Position numbers and translations under genes: made by a program. A stretch of 64,000 nt of DNA, taken from NCBI RefSeq assembly GCF_003115845.1, contig NZ_KZ819022.1, positions 186,001 through 250,000 on the forward strand, given 5' to 3'. Shown piece after piece: positions 10,004 to 20,224 of the stretch. Under the pieces are notes generated by a model. The model was given only the letters and a program-made list of their open reading frames with translations. It did no database searches and was not told the origin of the DNA. Source of the DNA: Brenneria roseae subsp. roseae (GTDB taxonomy: Bacteria > Pseudomonadota > Gammaproteobacteria > Enterobacterales > Enterobacteriaceae). How positions within the stretch are numbered: position 1 is the first letter of the stretch; the number at the start of each line of letters is the position of its first letter.

Positions 10004-10225
10004 CTATTCTTTCTTATTAATTAGCACATTATCTGCGGCAGGGGCGAGGGATTGTTCAACACGCTGTTGTTGTTTGTCCTGATGATAGACAAATGCGCTG
10101 ACGGTGGAGTAGGCGAAACGACCTAAAAGAATGAAAAAACTGATGAGTAACACGGCACGAGCAATACGAGAACCACTTCGTCGAGGGCGTATTGATAATT
10201 GTCGTTTATGGGTAAGCGTGGACAT
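10004..10225 (-). CDS. yfgG: YfgG-like DUF2633 small membrane protein
   Basis: 73 residues when started at the ATG at 10225, which has GGAG upstream and gives the size of E. coli YfgG. It has a basic N-terminus (HKRQLSIRPRRSGSR), one membrane helix (AVLLISFFILLGRFAYSTV) and a short charged tail. Position near ppx matches E. coli. The family's function is poorly defined; an inner-membrane protein is all that can be read here. Confidence 0.75.
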   Translation of the reverse strand: MSTLTHKRQLSIRPRRSGSRIARAVLLISFFILLGRFAYSTVSAFVYHQDKQQQRVEQSLAPAADNVLINKKE

Positions 10226-10433
10226 TACCGGTAAATCTCCAATGGAAGCGAATATTCGCTGTTTTTCATTTAGGCACAAGCGCAGGGATAGGTCAATCTG
10301 CCTGAACAAAAAAGATCGCGTTCGATCTTCTTTTCGCACATTCGGTAAAAGAGAATTTATATTTCAGGAAAGGAATAGTCTGCTTACGCTGGAAACGAAA
10401 TCCCGCCCGAAAACCGGACGGGGAGGATGGATT

Positions 10434-10622
10434 TTACGCGGTGGTATTGATGTTGCGCCCGATTGCCGGATTAGCCGGTAACGGCGGCAATGCCTGAAGA
10501 ATACCGGCAGCAACAGCCTCTTGGTTGTCGAGCGCTTTTTTCAGCACCAGCGCGCTGGCCTCACTACTGGTCTGTAGGTTACTGAGGTCGGTGGCAAGTG
10601 ATGCAATCTGTGAGACATCCAT
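10434..10622 (-). CDS. YjfB family putative motility protein
   Basis: 62 residues starting at the ATG at 10622 with AAGGA upstream. The sequence MDVSQIASLATDLSNLQTSS followed by VLKKALDNQEAVAAGILQALP is typical of the small YjfB_motility family, which is linked to flagellar regulons in other bacteria. Single gene; no sigma-28 promoter could be assigned with confidence. Function unproven. Confidence 0.7.
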   Translation of the reverse strand: MDVSQIASLATDLSNLQTSSEASALVLKKALDNQEAVAAGILQALPPLPANPAIGRNINTTA

Positions 10623-10816
10623 TGGTACGTTCCTTACGGTGTATGAGATGGATTGATGCCCACCATGGAAAAAAGGGGGCCCCTTGTCTGCCAATGTTAC
10701 ATGATGTCAGCAACGGACTTTTGCCGGCCATCGTCTTGGTATCGGCTTTATTTCCGCAAACTTTACGTTAGCCTTGTCAAGCCATTCAGTATAGTTTCTG
10801 CGCCGCCGATCCTCAA

Positions 10817-12355
10817 TCAAGCCTTTTCTTCTTCAATAATCAGTTTCCAGCCCGTCACATCCTGCCAGTACTCCTGTTCCCGCTCCAGATCGAGTTGTAT
10901 CAGCGTGTTCTGAGTAAAAAAATCATGCGGGAAGATCAGCGTCCAATGATTATCGTCCGTCAGCAGTTTGAGCGTTTCCGGCGTGGTTGTCGCCTGTCGT
11001 TGATTATTCAGCAACGTCGCCAGGCGCAACAGCTGAACCATCGGCAAGTACTGTTTCTTTTTGAAGAGATTCAGGCGCGGCAACTCTTCGAGCTTGATGG
11101 CTTTACGATGCAGACGCACAATCAGCGACAGCAGGATTTGCTGTTCCTGATTGAAACCGGGCAGATTGGTGTTTTGCAGAATGTACGCTGAATGGCGATG
11201 CATGCCGCTGTGGTTAATGCCCAGTCCGACCTCATGCAGCATAGCCGCCCAGTTCAGAATGGCCTCAAGCTGCGGATGCACCAGATTGGGGTTTTGCTTG
11301 GCCCATTGCGCATACAGTTGCTCGGTCGTCTCTTTCACCCGACCGGCCTGTTCACGATCGATATTGTAATGACTGGCAAGGCTTTGCGCCGTGCGGATAC
11401 GGATATCCTGATGGCGGAAGCGGCCTTCCATTTCATACAACACGCCTTCCCGCAGGGCGCCATCGGACAGGCGCAGTTCTTTGATGGCCAGCGCGTCAAA
11501 TATACCGCACAGAATCGCCAGACCGGGCACCAGCACAGACTGACGATCTTCCGGCAGACCCGGCAGACTAAGCGATTTAAAGTTTTTAAACTGTAAAATC
11601 TGATCGCGCAGCATCTCCAGACGTTCCGGGGTGATCAGACCGTCTTTCTCACCCATTTCCACCAGAATTTCATGCGTTGCCTTGATCGTGCCGGACGCGC
11701 CGAGGGCATATTGCCAGCCATAAATGCGGTATTCCCAGGCCAGGGTCTCCAGCTTCTGGGCGGCGGCTAAGCGAGCGCGTTTGAAATTGGTTTCGCTGAT
11801 TTCACCGTGGGGAAAGAATTGCTGCGCGAAGCTGACGCAGCCCATGCGGCGGCTTTCCACCAGCATGGGTTCAAAGTCTTCACCGATAACCAATTCGGTA
11901 GAGCCGCCGCCAATATCGATAACCAGCTTGCGTCCCTTTTCCGGCTGAGTATGTTCAACGCCCATAAAGATCAGACGAGCTTCCTCATGGCCTGAAATGA
12001 TTTCAATCGGATAAGGAATGATTTCCGCGGCGCGGCGCAGGAACTCCTGCGCATTTACCGCCTGACGCAGAGCGTGCGTCCCCACAATGGAGACGTTCAG
12101 CGCTGAAAAGCCCTGTAATCGTTCGGCAAACAGCGCCAGACAGCTTAACCCCCGCTCCATGGATTCTTCACTGAGCATGTTCTTGCTATCCAGACCGTCA
12201 GCCAGATGAACCCGATGTTTCAAACGGCTGAGCACCTGAAGTGCACCGTTTACCACACGCGCCACCACCATATGAAAACTGTTGGAACCCAGATCGACAG
12301 CGGCAAATTCCTGGGGTTTCTCAACGTCTTTATCGTTGTTGTTCGTTAATGGCAT
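10817..12355 (-). CDS. ppx: Exopolyphosphatase
   Basis: Removes terminal phosphates from polyphosphate; related activity on pppGpp. 512 residues, ASKHA fold: phosphate-1 loop [12 protein letters not shown], phosphate-2 loop [11 protein letters not shown], adenosine-type motif GASGTIKA, then the C-terminal HD-like helical domain ([19 protein letters not shown]). The start ATG shares one base with the ppk stop (TAATG), so the two are translationally coupled, as in E. coli ppk-ppx. Confidence 0.97.
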   Translation of the reverse strand: MPLTNNNDKDVEKPQEFAAVDLGSNSFHMVVARVVNGALQVLSRLKHRVHLADGLDSKNMLSEESMERGLSCLALFAERLQGFSALNVSIVGTHALRQAVNAQEFLRRAAEIIPYPIEIISGHEEARLIFMGVEHTQPEKGRKLVIDIGGGSTELVIGEDFEPMLVESRRMGCVSFAQQFFPHGEISETNFKRARLAAAQKLETLAWEYRIYGWQYALGASGTIKATHEILVEMGEKDGLITPERLEMLRDQILQFKNFKSLSLPGLPEDRQSVLVPGLAILCGIFDALAIKELRLSDGALREGVLYEMEGRFRHQDIRIRTAQSLASHYNIDREQAGRVKETTEQLYAQWAKQNPNLVHPQLEAILNWAAMLHEVGLGINHSGMHRHSAYILQNTNLPGFNQEQQILLSLIVRLHRKAIKLEELPRLNLFKKKQYLPMVQLLRLATLLNNQRQATTTPETLKLLTDDNHWTLIFPHDFFTQNTLIQLDLEREQEYWQDVTGWKLIIEEEKA

Positions 12356-14427
12356 TATTCAGGCTTATCTCCGGGTTGCTCAAGCGCCTTGATGTAATCA
12401 TAAATGGCATTTTGCGCGCGTACTTTACGCCTGTTGCCGCGTAACACATAGCGGTTACTCAACTCTTTATCAATGATGCGGGCTTTGACGGTATCGCTGA
12501 ACAGAATATCCAGGATTTCCAATACCCGATTTTTCAATATAGGGTCGAGCATTTCTACGGCCACTTCAATACGATAATCGATGTTGCGCGTCATCCAATC
12601 GGCGGAAGAGAGGTAGACTTTCTTATCCCCTCCATTGTGGAACACATATACACGGTCATGTTCCAGATAGCGATCGACAATACTGATTACCTGAATATTT
12701 TCGCTGATGCCGGGTAAATTCGGGAGCAGCGAGCACATGCCACGAACCAGCAGGTTAATCTTAACGCCCGCGGCGGAGGCCTGATACAGTCTTTCCGCCA
12801 GCCCCTTGTCAACCAGGTTGTTGACCTTGAGCGTAATCCCTGCCGCGATCCCTGACCGGGCATTGTCGATCTCTTTATCGATTAATTTATAGAGCTTGTC
12901 ACGCGAGTTCTGCGGCGAAACCAGCAAGTACTCGAAGGAGACCGGACGATAAGGGTTCTCGATGAAGTTGAATACCCGGCGCACCTCGTTGGTAATTCGC
13001 TCATCGGCGGTAATCAACGAGTAGTCGGTATACAGACGGGCGGTTTTTTCGTTGAAGTTACCGGTGCCGATGTGGGCGTAACGCACAATGTTTTCTCCCT
13101 CGCGGCGCGAGATTAAAAACAGCTTGGCGTGAATTTTCAGTCCGGGCACGGAGAAAATGACGTGAACGCCCGCTTCGGTGAGCCGCTTCGCCCAGTGAAT
13201 ATTCGCCTCTTCATCGAAGCGCGCCTGCAATTCCACCACCACGGTGACTTTTTTGCCATTGTGCGCGGCATGGATCATTGAGGTGATGATGCGGGAATCT
13301 TTTGCCACGCGGTAAATATTGATTTTGATAGCCAGCACGCTGGGATCAAATGAGGCCTGACGCAGCAATTCCAGAATGTGCTCGAAAGTATGGTACGGAT
13401 AGTAAAGCAGGACATCCCGCTCACGGATGGCATCAAAACCATTACGGAAATGAGTGAACCAATTGTGGCGCAGACGCGGCAGCGGTTTGTTGACCAGATT
13501 GGCGCGGCCCACGTTCGGGAAGCTGATGAAGTCTTTAAAGTTATGGTAGCGGCCGCCGGGGATCACTGAATCAAAGGAAGAAATTCCCAGTTTCTCTTGT
13601 AACATTGTCACCATGGCATCGGGCATATCGCGCTGATAGACAAATCTCACCGGTTCCGCCGTGAGGCGCTGCTTCAGACTGGATGACATCAGTTCCAACA
13701 GGCTGGATTCCATTTCCGTCACCAGATCGTACTCCGCATCACGCGTCATTTTCATGGAGTAAGCGTTCAAGGCGTCGTAATCGAAAAAGCCTTTGAAAAT
13801 GTCATCCAGACAGTAGCGCAGGATGTTATCGATCAGAATCATGGTTTTTCGACGGCGAGGCGCTTCCGCCGGCAGATTGACGAAACGCGGTACTTTGTCT
13901 GAAGGAATTTCCAGCAGAGCATAATTAATCCGATCGCCGCGGATGATTTCGACCGCAAGATAGGTGTAGTCGTCTTTCAGGAACTGCACCAGATTGGTGT
14001 CGTGCTGGATCAGTATCGGGGTGATATGCGGGCGCAGGTATTGTCTGAAATACTCTCTTAACCACTCTTGCTGATTTGGGGAAACCTGACGCTCGTTGAC
14101 CAGGAAAATCTGGTTTCGCGCCATTTCGAGCAATAGCTCGTTGTAAAGGTTGTCGAATATCTGGTCTGTTTTCAGTACGCGCGCCTGAATTTTCCCCAGA
14201 AGGTGGCGTAGATTACCGTCCGATCCCTGTTCTTCGTTAATCAGAATTCGTCTTTTCAGATCGGCAAAACGGACTTTGTAAAACTCATCAAGATTGTTGG
14301 AGTAAATGCCAAGAAAGCGCATGCGCTCGATCAATGGGTTGCTTTTATCCGCCGCTTCCTGAAGTACGCGTTCATTAAAGGACAACCAACTTAACTCTTT
14401 CTCAATGTAGAGTTTGCCCTGACTCAT
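12355..14427 (-). CDS. ppk: Polyphosphate kinase 1
   Basis: Makes polyphosphate from ATP at the inner membrane. 690 residues from ATG 14427 ([20 protein letters not shown]), chosen over the ATG 13 codons upstream because GGAG precedes it and it matches the E. coli start. The phospholipase-D-like C-terminal domains contain the autophosphorylated His in [15 protein letters not shown] and the [12 protein letters not shown] motif. Forms an operon with ppx; the phosphate transporter operon is divergent, so both sides of the 14.4-14.7 kb gap deal with phosphate. Confidence 0.97.
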   Translation of the reverse strand: MSQGKLYIEKELSWLSFNERVLQEAADKSNPLIERMRFLGIYSNNLDEFYKVRFADLKRRILINEEQGSDGNLRHLLGKIQARVLKTDQIFDNLYNELLLEMARNQIFLVNERQVSPNQQEWLREYFRQYLRPHITPILIQHDTNLVQFLKDDYTYLAVEIIRGDRINYALLEIPSDKVPRFVNLPAEAPRRRKTMILIDNILRYCLDDIFKGFFDYDALNAYSMKMTRDAEYDLVTEMESSLLELMSSSLKQRLTAEPVRFVYQRDMPDAMVTMLQEKLGISSFDSVIPGGRYHNFKDFISFPNVGRANLVNKPLPRLRHNWFTHFRNGFDAIRERDVLLYYPYHTFEHILELLRQASFDPSVLAIKINIYRVAKDSRIITSMIHAAHNGKKVTVVVELQARFDEEANIHWAKRLTEAGVHVIFSVPGLKIHAKLFLISRREGENIVRYAHIGTGNFNEKTARLYTDYSLITADERITNEVRRVFNFIENPYRPVSFEYLLVSPQNSRDKLYKLIDKEIDNARSGIAAGITLKVNNLVDKGLAERLYQASAAGVKINLLVRGMCSLLPNLPGISENIQVISIVDRYLEHDRVYVFHNGGDKKVYLSSADWMTRNIDYRIEVAVEMLDPILKNRVLEILDILFSDTVKARIIDKELSNRYVLRGNRRKVRAQNAIYDYIKALEQPGDKPE

Positions 14428-14658
14428 TGTCACTCCATTCAATTTAGTATGCCGAGATCTATCCAATTATTCCCACCCAGTAGATTTCAAGGTGCAATGA
14501 CGATGGCTGCCCGTCCATACGCCGGCGGCGGTGCTCCGAAGGCCTGGTTAATCTGATGATCGGAAGCCAACACCACTGTAACCTGAAAGATGAAGGGTGT
14601 AACAACATGGTATAACAACATTATGGCGCGTTCATGACGATAAAATCGAATACACCTG

Positions 14659-14676
14659 CTGCCTTACCATTGTCAT
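14659..14676 (+). promoter_or_regulatory. Candidate Pho box before pstC
   Basis: CTGCCTT-ACCA-TTGTCAT has the two 7-bp repeats and 4-bp spacer of a PhoB box (CTGTCAT consensus). The second repeat is good and the first weak. Distance to the pstC start is about 50 bp. Confidence 0.4.
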
Positions 14677-14727
14677 ATTATGAGTGTAAAGGCAACATAT
14701 GCTACCCGCTTTTTCTGCGGGAAAATA

Positions 14728-16938
14728 ATGCATTCAGACTCTGACGACAGACACTTAACGGCGAGTTCAATGGCAAACACAGAAAGCAGATTACAGTATC
14801 AGGATCGCCGGCGGGCATGGATAGATCGCCTGACTTACCGCATGGTCGCAGGTAGCGGTTTGCTGGTGCTGATGGCGCTGCTGCTGATTTTCTTCTATCT
14901 GCTGTATGTTGTGACGCCGCTGTTTCTTTCGCCGTCGATGAGCGGGCAAAAGTCGATACCGCTGAAAGCGGCCGCACCCGCGCTGACGATTGGCATCAGC
15001 GATAACGGACAGATTGGGTACAGGATTGATCGGCAAGGCTACGGTGAGTTTCTCTCGCTGGCGTCCGGCACTCCGATAGCGCGTATCCCTCTGGCGCCGT
15101 CAGTCGTGCAAGTGGCCGGGAGCCACGGCGAACGACAGGTTTATGCGCTGGGGCAGTCGGATGGCAGGATAAGTATTGTGCAGCCGATCTTGCCGTTACG
15201 GAACGATCAGCCGGCGTACTGGCAGTATCCATTTGGTGAGCAGCCGTTGTCGCTGGGATTACCTGCGCAACCACTGCGTCATTTGGCTGTGGCGTCCGTC
15301 GCGGAGAATCATCTGATGGTGGCGGCGATAACTCAGGATAATCGCCTGATGCTTATCGCCGTGGGGGAAAACGGCGTACAGCAGAAAGCGCAGGCGGCGC
15401 TCCAGAATGCCGCTGTAGAACAGCTGTTGCTGACGCCGGACGGACAGCAAATTTACCTGCTGGAAGGGACGAAAATCAGCTTATGGCAGCCCGAATCCAA
15501 TTTACTGAAACTGAGGGAAAACCGGCAGTTGAGCGTGCCGGGGCCATTGCGTCTGGCGTTATTGTCCGGCGGGCGTTCGCTGCTGGTTCAGTCCGCCGAT
15601 GGACACATTAGTCAATGGTTCGATGTGCCGACGGAAAAGGGCATGCAACTGACGGAAATCCGCCAGTTTCCTGCGACGGCCGGGATGGATGCCTTGCTGG
15701 CTACCGAGGTTCAGCGGCGGGTTTTTGCAACGTTAACGCCACAAGGGAACCTGTCACTGTTTGGCGGTAAACAATCGACCGCGTTGTTGACCAAAACGCT
15801 GCCGCCGGATGTGCAGCAACTGGTGTTTTCCCCACGCGGTAAAGCCATGCTGGCCGAAACGGCGCAGGGCTGGCAGATCTGGCAGATTGATAATCCCTAT
15901 CCGGATATTGGCTGGAGCGGTTTGTGGCAAAAGCAGTGGTATGAAAATTACCCGGAACCGGAATATATCTGGCAATCAACCTCGGCAGATGACAGTTATC
16001 AGGCAAAGTTCAGCATGATGCCGCTGATGTTTGGCACATTGAAAGCCGCGATTTATGCCATGCTTTTTGCTACGCCGCTGGCGCTATCGGCGGCGGTGTA
16101 TACCGCCAGTTTTATGTCGCCGGCCCTGCGCCGCTGGATCAAACCCACGATGGAAATCATGGGGGCGTTGCCCACGGTGGTGATTGGATTGATCGCTGCC
16201 ATCTGGCTGGCGCCTTATTTTGAAACCTACCTCTCCGCCATTTTGGTGATGCCGGTGTTATGGGTGATTGCGGTTCTGGGATGCGGCTGGTTGATCGAAC
16301 GTCTTCCTGCCGGCGTCCATCGTTGGTTTCCTGCGGGTTGGGATGTGTTGATCCTGCTGCCTGCCATTTTCCTGACCCTGTTTCTCGGTTGCTGGCTGGC
16401 GCCGATACTGGAGGCGTGGATATGGGGGCAGCCGCTGTATCAGTGGATGGGGGAAAGTTTTGTACAGCGCAACACGCTGGTGGCGGGCGTCGCGCTGGGG
16501 TTCGCGTTGATTCCGCTGATTTTTTCGTTGGCTGAAGATGCGTTGTTCAGCGTGCCTTCCCGTTTGAGTCAGGGATCGCTGGCGCTGGGAGCCACGCCGT
16601 GGCAAACCTTGTGGCGGGTCGTGTTGCCGTCTGCCAGCGCCGGGATTTTTGCGGCGCTGATGCTGAGCTTTGGCCGAGCCGTGGGAGAAACCATGATCAT
16701 ATTAATGGCAACGGGCAATACCCCGATTATGGATGAGGGATTGTTGCAGGGACTGCGCTCGCTGGCTGCCAATATCGCGATTGAAATGCCGGAAGCCGTC
16801 ACCAACAGCGGGCATTACCGGGTGTTATTCCTGACCGCGCTGACGCTTTTTATCTTTACCTTTGTGGTGAATACGCTGGCCGAGTCGATTCGCCAGCGTT
16901 TACGCCAACGCTACCGTGGTGAAGGAGAAAACGCGTGA
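14728..16938 (+). CDS. pstC: Phosphate ABC transporter permease PstC with large periplasmic domain
   Basis: About 736 residues, more than twice E. coli PstC. A first membrane helix (GLLVLMALLLIFFYLLYVV) is followed by about 380 residues predicted periplasmic with beta-rich, propeller-like character. The canonical permease part then begins near AAIYAMLFATPLALSAAVYTASF and contains the family signature GALPTVVIGLIAAIW and the coupling-loop region SLALGATPWQTLWRVVLPSA. ATG 14728 or 14770 are both possible; ribosome sites are weak for each. Its stop overlaps the pstA start by 4 bp. Such enlarged permeases also occur in Pseudomonas. No PstS lies next to it. Confidence 0.85.
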   Translation: MHSDSDDRHLTASSMANTESRLQYQDRRRAWIDRLTYRMVAGSGLLVLMALLLIFFYLLYVVTPLFLSPSMSGQKSIPLKAAAPALTIGISDNGQIGYRIDRQGYGEFLSLASGTPIARIPLAPSVVQVAGSHGERQVYALGQSDGRISIVQPILPLRNDQPAYWQYPFGEQPLSLGLPAQPLRHLAVASVAENHLMVAAITQDNRLMLIAVGENGVQQKAQAALQNAAVEQLLLTPDGQQIYLLEGTKISLWQPESNLLKLRENRQLSVPGPLRLALLSGGRSLLVQSADGHISQWFDVPTEKGMQLTEIRQFPATAGMDALLATEVQRRVFATLTPQGNLSLFGGKQSTALLTKTLPPDVQQLVFSPRGKAMLAETAQGWQIWQIDNPYPDIGWSGLWQKQWYENYPEPEYIWQSTSADDSYQAKFSMMPLMFGTLKAAIYAMLFATPLALSAAVYTASFMSPALRRWIKPTMEIMGALPTVVIGLIAAIWLAPYFETYLSAILVMPVLWVIAVLGCGWLIERLPAGVHRWFPAGWDVLILLPAIFLTLFLGCWLAPILEAWIWGQPLYQWMGESFVQRNTLVAGVALGFALIPLIFSLAEDALFSVPSRLSQGSLALGATPWQTLWRVVLPSASAGIFAALMLSFGRAVGETMIILMATGNTPIMDEGLLQGLRSLAANIAIEMPEAVTNSGHYRVLFLTALTLFIFTFVVNTLAESIRQRLRQRYRGEGENA

Positions 16939-18614
16939 GGCAGTGGTTTCGCTCCGGCAGGCCATGGGTATGGCTAACGGCTTCATCGATTAGTATCAGT
17001 CTGCTAGCCATGCTGACTATTTTCGTTCTGCTGGCCGGGCAGGGGATGCGCTACCTGTGGCCGCAACCTGTCTGGCTCTTCACTTTGCACAACCAGGTGC
17101 AACAGGGTGAGGCCTTACCGGCCAGTACCGGGGAGACGCGGGCGCTGATCGGTGAAATTTACGGTGAACAAACCTTATCCTCCCGGCAGCTAAGCAATGC
17201 GGGCTTATCTCCCTCGCCGGAGGGGGAATCCGAAACGCGCTATCTGATCAAAACGGGTCAGCGCGAAATTTACGGGCAAAGCTTCCGTACGCTGTTATCC
17301 CGCGATATCGCCAGCCTGAGCAAACCCGTTGATATATTGGTGCTTAAACGGGCCAATAACGGCACTGCCTACGGTTATCTGGCTGGTATGCTGGAGGATG
17401 GGCAACCGTTGCTGGCTGATGATTTACCCGGCACGTTACAGCGACGTATAAGCCAGGTTCAGAGCCTGCTGGCGATGGCGCAATCGATCCGACTGGGTGA
17501 TATGACGAAGTTGAATCAACAGTCTGAAGCGCTGCGTCTGGAAGAAAAACGGCGGCGGCAGGGAAACTCGTTGGATAGCCAGGCGCAGGCCCGTCTGAAT
17601 GCGGAGAGAATTGAACTGCAACGGCGTTTTGATGAACTGTCACAGCAGCTGGCCGTGCTGAATCAGGAGATTAACCGGGATAGGGTGCAACTGCTTGATG
17701 CGAACGGCATGGTTCACTTTGTTCCGCTGAAAGACATTGAACAGGCCTGGTATCCCAACGCGATGGGGGTGGGCGATAAAATCCGGCACTGGGGCCAGCA
17801 GATCGGAGTCATGCTGACCCGCTATTCACCTGACAGCAATAGCGCGGGGCATCTGTTCCCGGCGATTTTCGGTACGGTATTGATGGTTATTCTGATGTCG
17901 ATCATCGTGATGCCGCTGGGGGTGGTGGCCGCGGTGTATTTACACGAATATGCCGGTAAAAATATTCTGACGCGCTGGGTGAGGATTGCCGTGGTCAATC
18001 TTGCCGGGGTGCCGTCTATTGTGTATGGCGTATTCGGACTGGGCTTTTTTGTCTATCTGATAGGGGGCTCACTGGATCAGCTCTTCTATTCCGAGGCGTT
18101 GCCCAATCCGACGTTTGGCACGCCTGGATTACTGTGGGCGTCCCTGACGCTGGCGTTGTTGACGCTGCCGGTAGTGATTGTCGCGACGGAAGAGGGACTA
18201 TCACGTATTCCCATGTCGTTGCGCTATAGTTCACTGGCGCTGGGGGCGACCAAAGCGGAAACGCTGTGGCATGTGGTGTTACCGATGGCCGTGCCTGCCA
18301 TGATGACCGGACTGATTCTTGCCGTGGCGCGCGCGGCGGGCGAAACGGCGCCGCTGATGCTGGTGGGGGTGGTAAAATCCGTACCGGTACTACCGATTGA
18401 TGATACTTTTCCTTACCTTCATCTTGAACGGAAGTTTATGCATCTGGGCTTTCAGATTTACGATCTGGCTTTTCAGAGTCCCGATGTGGAAGCGGCGCGG
18501 CCGTTGGTGTATATCACCGCGCTGTTGCTGGTCTTGATTGTGGTTGGGTTGAATCTTGCGGCGATCGGCATACGCCATGTGCTGCGCGAGAAATATCGTA
18601 CGCTGTCATTCTGA
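16935..18614 (+). CDS. pstA: Phosphate ABC transporter permease PstA with large periplasmic domain
   Basis: 559 residues, also oversized. GTG start at 16935 overlapping the pstC stop. A membrane helix (SISISLLAMLTIFVLLAGQG) is followed by a roughly 260-residue extracytoplasmic stretch with a charged, coiled-coil-like segment (LRLEEKRRRQGNSLDSQAQ). The transporter core begins near FPAIFGTVLMVILMSIIVMP and has GVPSIVYGVFGLGFFVYL and the coupling motif SLALGATKAETLWHVVLPMA. It forms a heterodimer with PstC. The paired enlargement of both permeases suggests the periplasmic domains contact each other or a dedicated phosphate-binding protein; that is inference. Confidence 0.85.
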   Translation: MRQWFRSGRPWVWLTASSISISLLAMLTIFVLLAGQGMRYLWPQPVWLFTLHNQVQQGEALPASTGETRALIGEIYGEQTLSSRQLSNAGLSPSPEGESETRYLIKTGQREIYGQSFRTLLSRDIASLSKPVDILVLKRANNGTAYGYLAGMLEDGQPLLADDLPGTLQRRISQVQSLLAMAQSIRLGDMTKLNQQSEALRLEEKRRRQGNSLDSQAQARLNAERIELQRRFDELSQQLAVLNQEINRDRVQLLDANGMVHFVPLKDIEQAWYPNAMGVGDKIRHWGQQIGVMLTRYSPDSNSAGHLFPAIFGTVLMVILMSIIVMPLGVVAAVYLHEYAGKNILTRWVRIAVVNLAGVPSIVYGVFGLGFFVYLIGGSLDQLFYSEALPNPTFGTPGLLWASLTLALLTLPVVIVATEEGLSRIPMSLRYSSLALGATKAETLWHVVLPMAVPAMMTGLILAVARAAGETAPLMLVGVVKSVPVLPIDDTFPYLHLERKFMHLGFQIYDLAFQSPDVEAARPLVYITALLLVLIVVGLNLAAIGIRHVLREKYRTLSF

Positions 18615-18629
18615 ATGTAGGGCGAGGTT

Positions 18630-19445
18630 ATGAGGTTAAGGACGCAGATGGAAAAATTGCCGCTGCTGGATGTTCACCAGCTAAGCGATGAGCAGACCGC
18701 GCTGGCCGTGGAGCATCTCAATCTGTATTACGGCAAGAAACAGGCATTGAACGATATTTCACTGCGCATTCCCAAAAACCAGGTGACGGCGCTGATTGGT
18801 CCCTCCGGCTGCGGCAAATCGACGCTGTTGCGCTGTTTTAACCGTATGAACGATCTGGTCGATAACTGCCGGACGGAGGGGGATATCTGGCTGTACGGCA
18901 TGCCGGTAAACGATCCCGAACTGGATGTTGCGGTCTTGCGTCGCCGGGTCGGTATGGTATTTCAGCGTCCCAATCCGTTTCCTAAATCCATCTATGAAAA
19001 CGTCATTTACGGCCTGCGATTGCAGGGACTGCGGGATCGTCGCCTATTGGACGACGCGGTGGAGCAGGCGTTGCGTGCGGCGGCGTTGTGGCATGAAGTA
19101 AAAGATCGGCTAAGCGATAACGCGTTGACGCTTTCCAGCGGCCAGCAGCAGCGGCTGGTGATTGCCCGCGCCATCGCCATCGAGCCGGAAGTCTTACTGC
19201 TTGATGAGCCTACCTCGGCGCTTGATCCTATCTCAACGCTGGTGATTGAAGAACTGATCGGCACGCTCAAGCAGTATTTTACGCTAGTGCTGGTAACGCA
19301 TAATATGCAGCAGGCCGCGCGCGTTTCCGACTACACCGCGTTTATCAATCAGGGAAAATTGATAGAATATAATCAAACGGATGATTTATTTACTTCGCCT
19401 TCCCGGCGACGGACGGAAGACTATATTACCGGACGTTTCGGCTAA
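18630..19445 (+). CDS. pstB: Phosphate ABC transporter ATPase PstB
   Basis: 271 residues. Walker [21 protein letters not shown], then [16 protein letters not shown] (diagnostic of PstB), signature [14 protein letters not shown], Walker [13 protein letters not shown] and switch His in [12 protein letters not shown]. The signature differs from the usual LSGGQQQR by one residue. Start at ATG 18630 with GGGCGAGG upstream; ATG 18648 is an alternative. Last gene of pstCAB; phoU does not follow and no pstS is present, so it is a partial or second Pst system relying on partners elsewhere. Confidence 0.93.
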   Translation: MRLRTQMEKLPLLDVHQLSDEQTALAVEHLNLYYGKKQALNDISLRIPKNQVTALIGPSGCGKSTLLRCFNRMNDLVDNCRTEGDIWLYGMPVNDPELDVAVLRRRVGMVFQRPNPFPKSIYENVIYGLRLQGLRDRRLLDDAVEQALRAAALWHEVKDRLSDNALTLSSGQQQRLVIARAIAIEPEVLLLDEPTSALDPISTLVIEELIGTLKQYFTLVLVTHNMQQAARVSDYTAFINQGKLIEYNQTDDLFTSPSRRRTEDYITGRFG

Positions 19446-19675
19446 TAAATGCGTGGTTCTGTTATCTGTCGTCCGGCCATTAATCAGGGAGAATAGGCGA
19501 AAGTTTATTCGGCTGTCCTCGTTCTGTATCTTGAAATTTACTGCCTGATGTTGCCAAAATATGATGTTTTTCGTCGTTTTTATGTGTCGGATCAAGATTA
19601 TTGATACTGTTCATCAATTGTCCGTGCCATTTGAAAAATTGATGATAAAATGCGCGCAATTCAGCAGATCGGGTA

Positions 19676-20125
19676 ATGGCGGATAAAATGAGATTCAGCA
19701 CAATGAGTGAAGGCGAAATTGTTACGGAACTTTGCCGCAGAATAAAAGACGCCCGCATTCAGCAACGCCTGTCTCAGGTTGATCTGGCTGAACGGGCCGG
19801 ATTAGGTATTGCCACCATTAAACGTGCCGAGATGGGTGAGTCGATAACGCTCAGCAGCCTGCTGTGTATACTGCGTGGGCTCAACCGCTTGCATCAACTG
19901 GAAGGCGTTCTGTTTGATGCTGAAGTTGAATCATTTAATGCCCTGGTCAGCGGTGAGAAAAAGCATACGCCGCTGCGTATCAGAAAGAAATCTGCCGCAT
20001 TTCAAGCCAAATCAATCGCTAAGCATGAGAGTGTGAAAAAGCCGTCCGGCAGTACCGTGGATTGGTATATCGCTGCTGCTGAGAACAATATTATCTGGTC
20101 ATGGCCGGAGAGCGAAAAGAAATAA
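19676..20125 (+). CDS. XRE-family helix-turn-helix regulator (HipB-like)
   Basis: 149 residues. Cro/CI-type HTH in the first half (RIKDARIQQRLSQVDLAERAGLGIATIKRAEMGESI), then a lysine-rich linker and a tail ending NNIIWSWPESEKK that I do not recognise. No hipA-type kinase or other toxin gene is adjacent: pstB lies upstream on the same strand and sdaA is convergent. Could be a free-standing DNA-binding regulator. Target unknown. Confidence 0.7.
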   Translation: MADKMRFSTMSEGEIVTELCRRIKDARIQQRLSQVDLAERAGLGIATIKRAEMGESITLSSLLCILRGLNRLHQLEGVLFDAEVESFNALVSGEKKHTPLRIRKKSAAFQAKSIAKHESVKKPSGSTVDWYIAAAENNIIWSWPESEKK

Positions 20126-20224
20126 CTCACCGGTTGATGCGTCAAGCCATTCTCTTTCCGGTTTAAATCTATCCCCGCCCTTTGAAAGAGAATGGGGATA
20201 GACGGATTATTCATGCCGTTCGCT

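Noticed and set aside
19676-20125. HipB-like gene considered as half of a toxin-antitoxin pair
   Set aside because: No partner toxin on either side; pstB and sdaA are backbone genes. Kept only as an orphan regulator.
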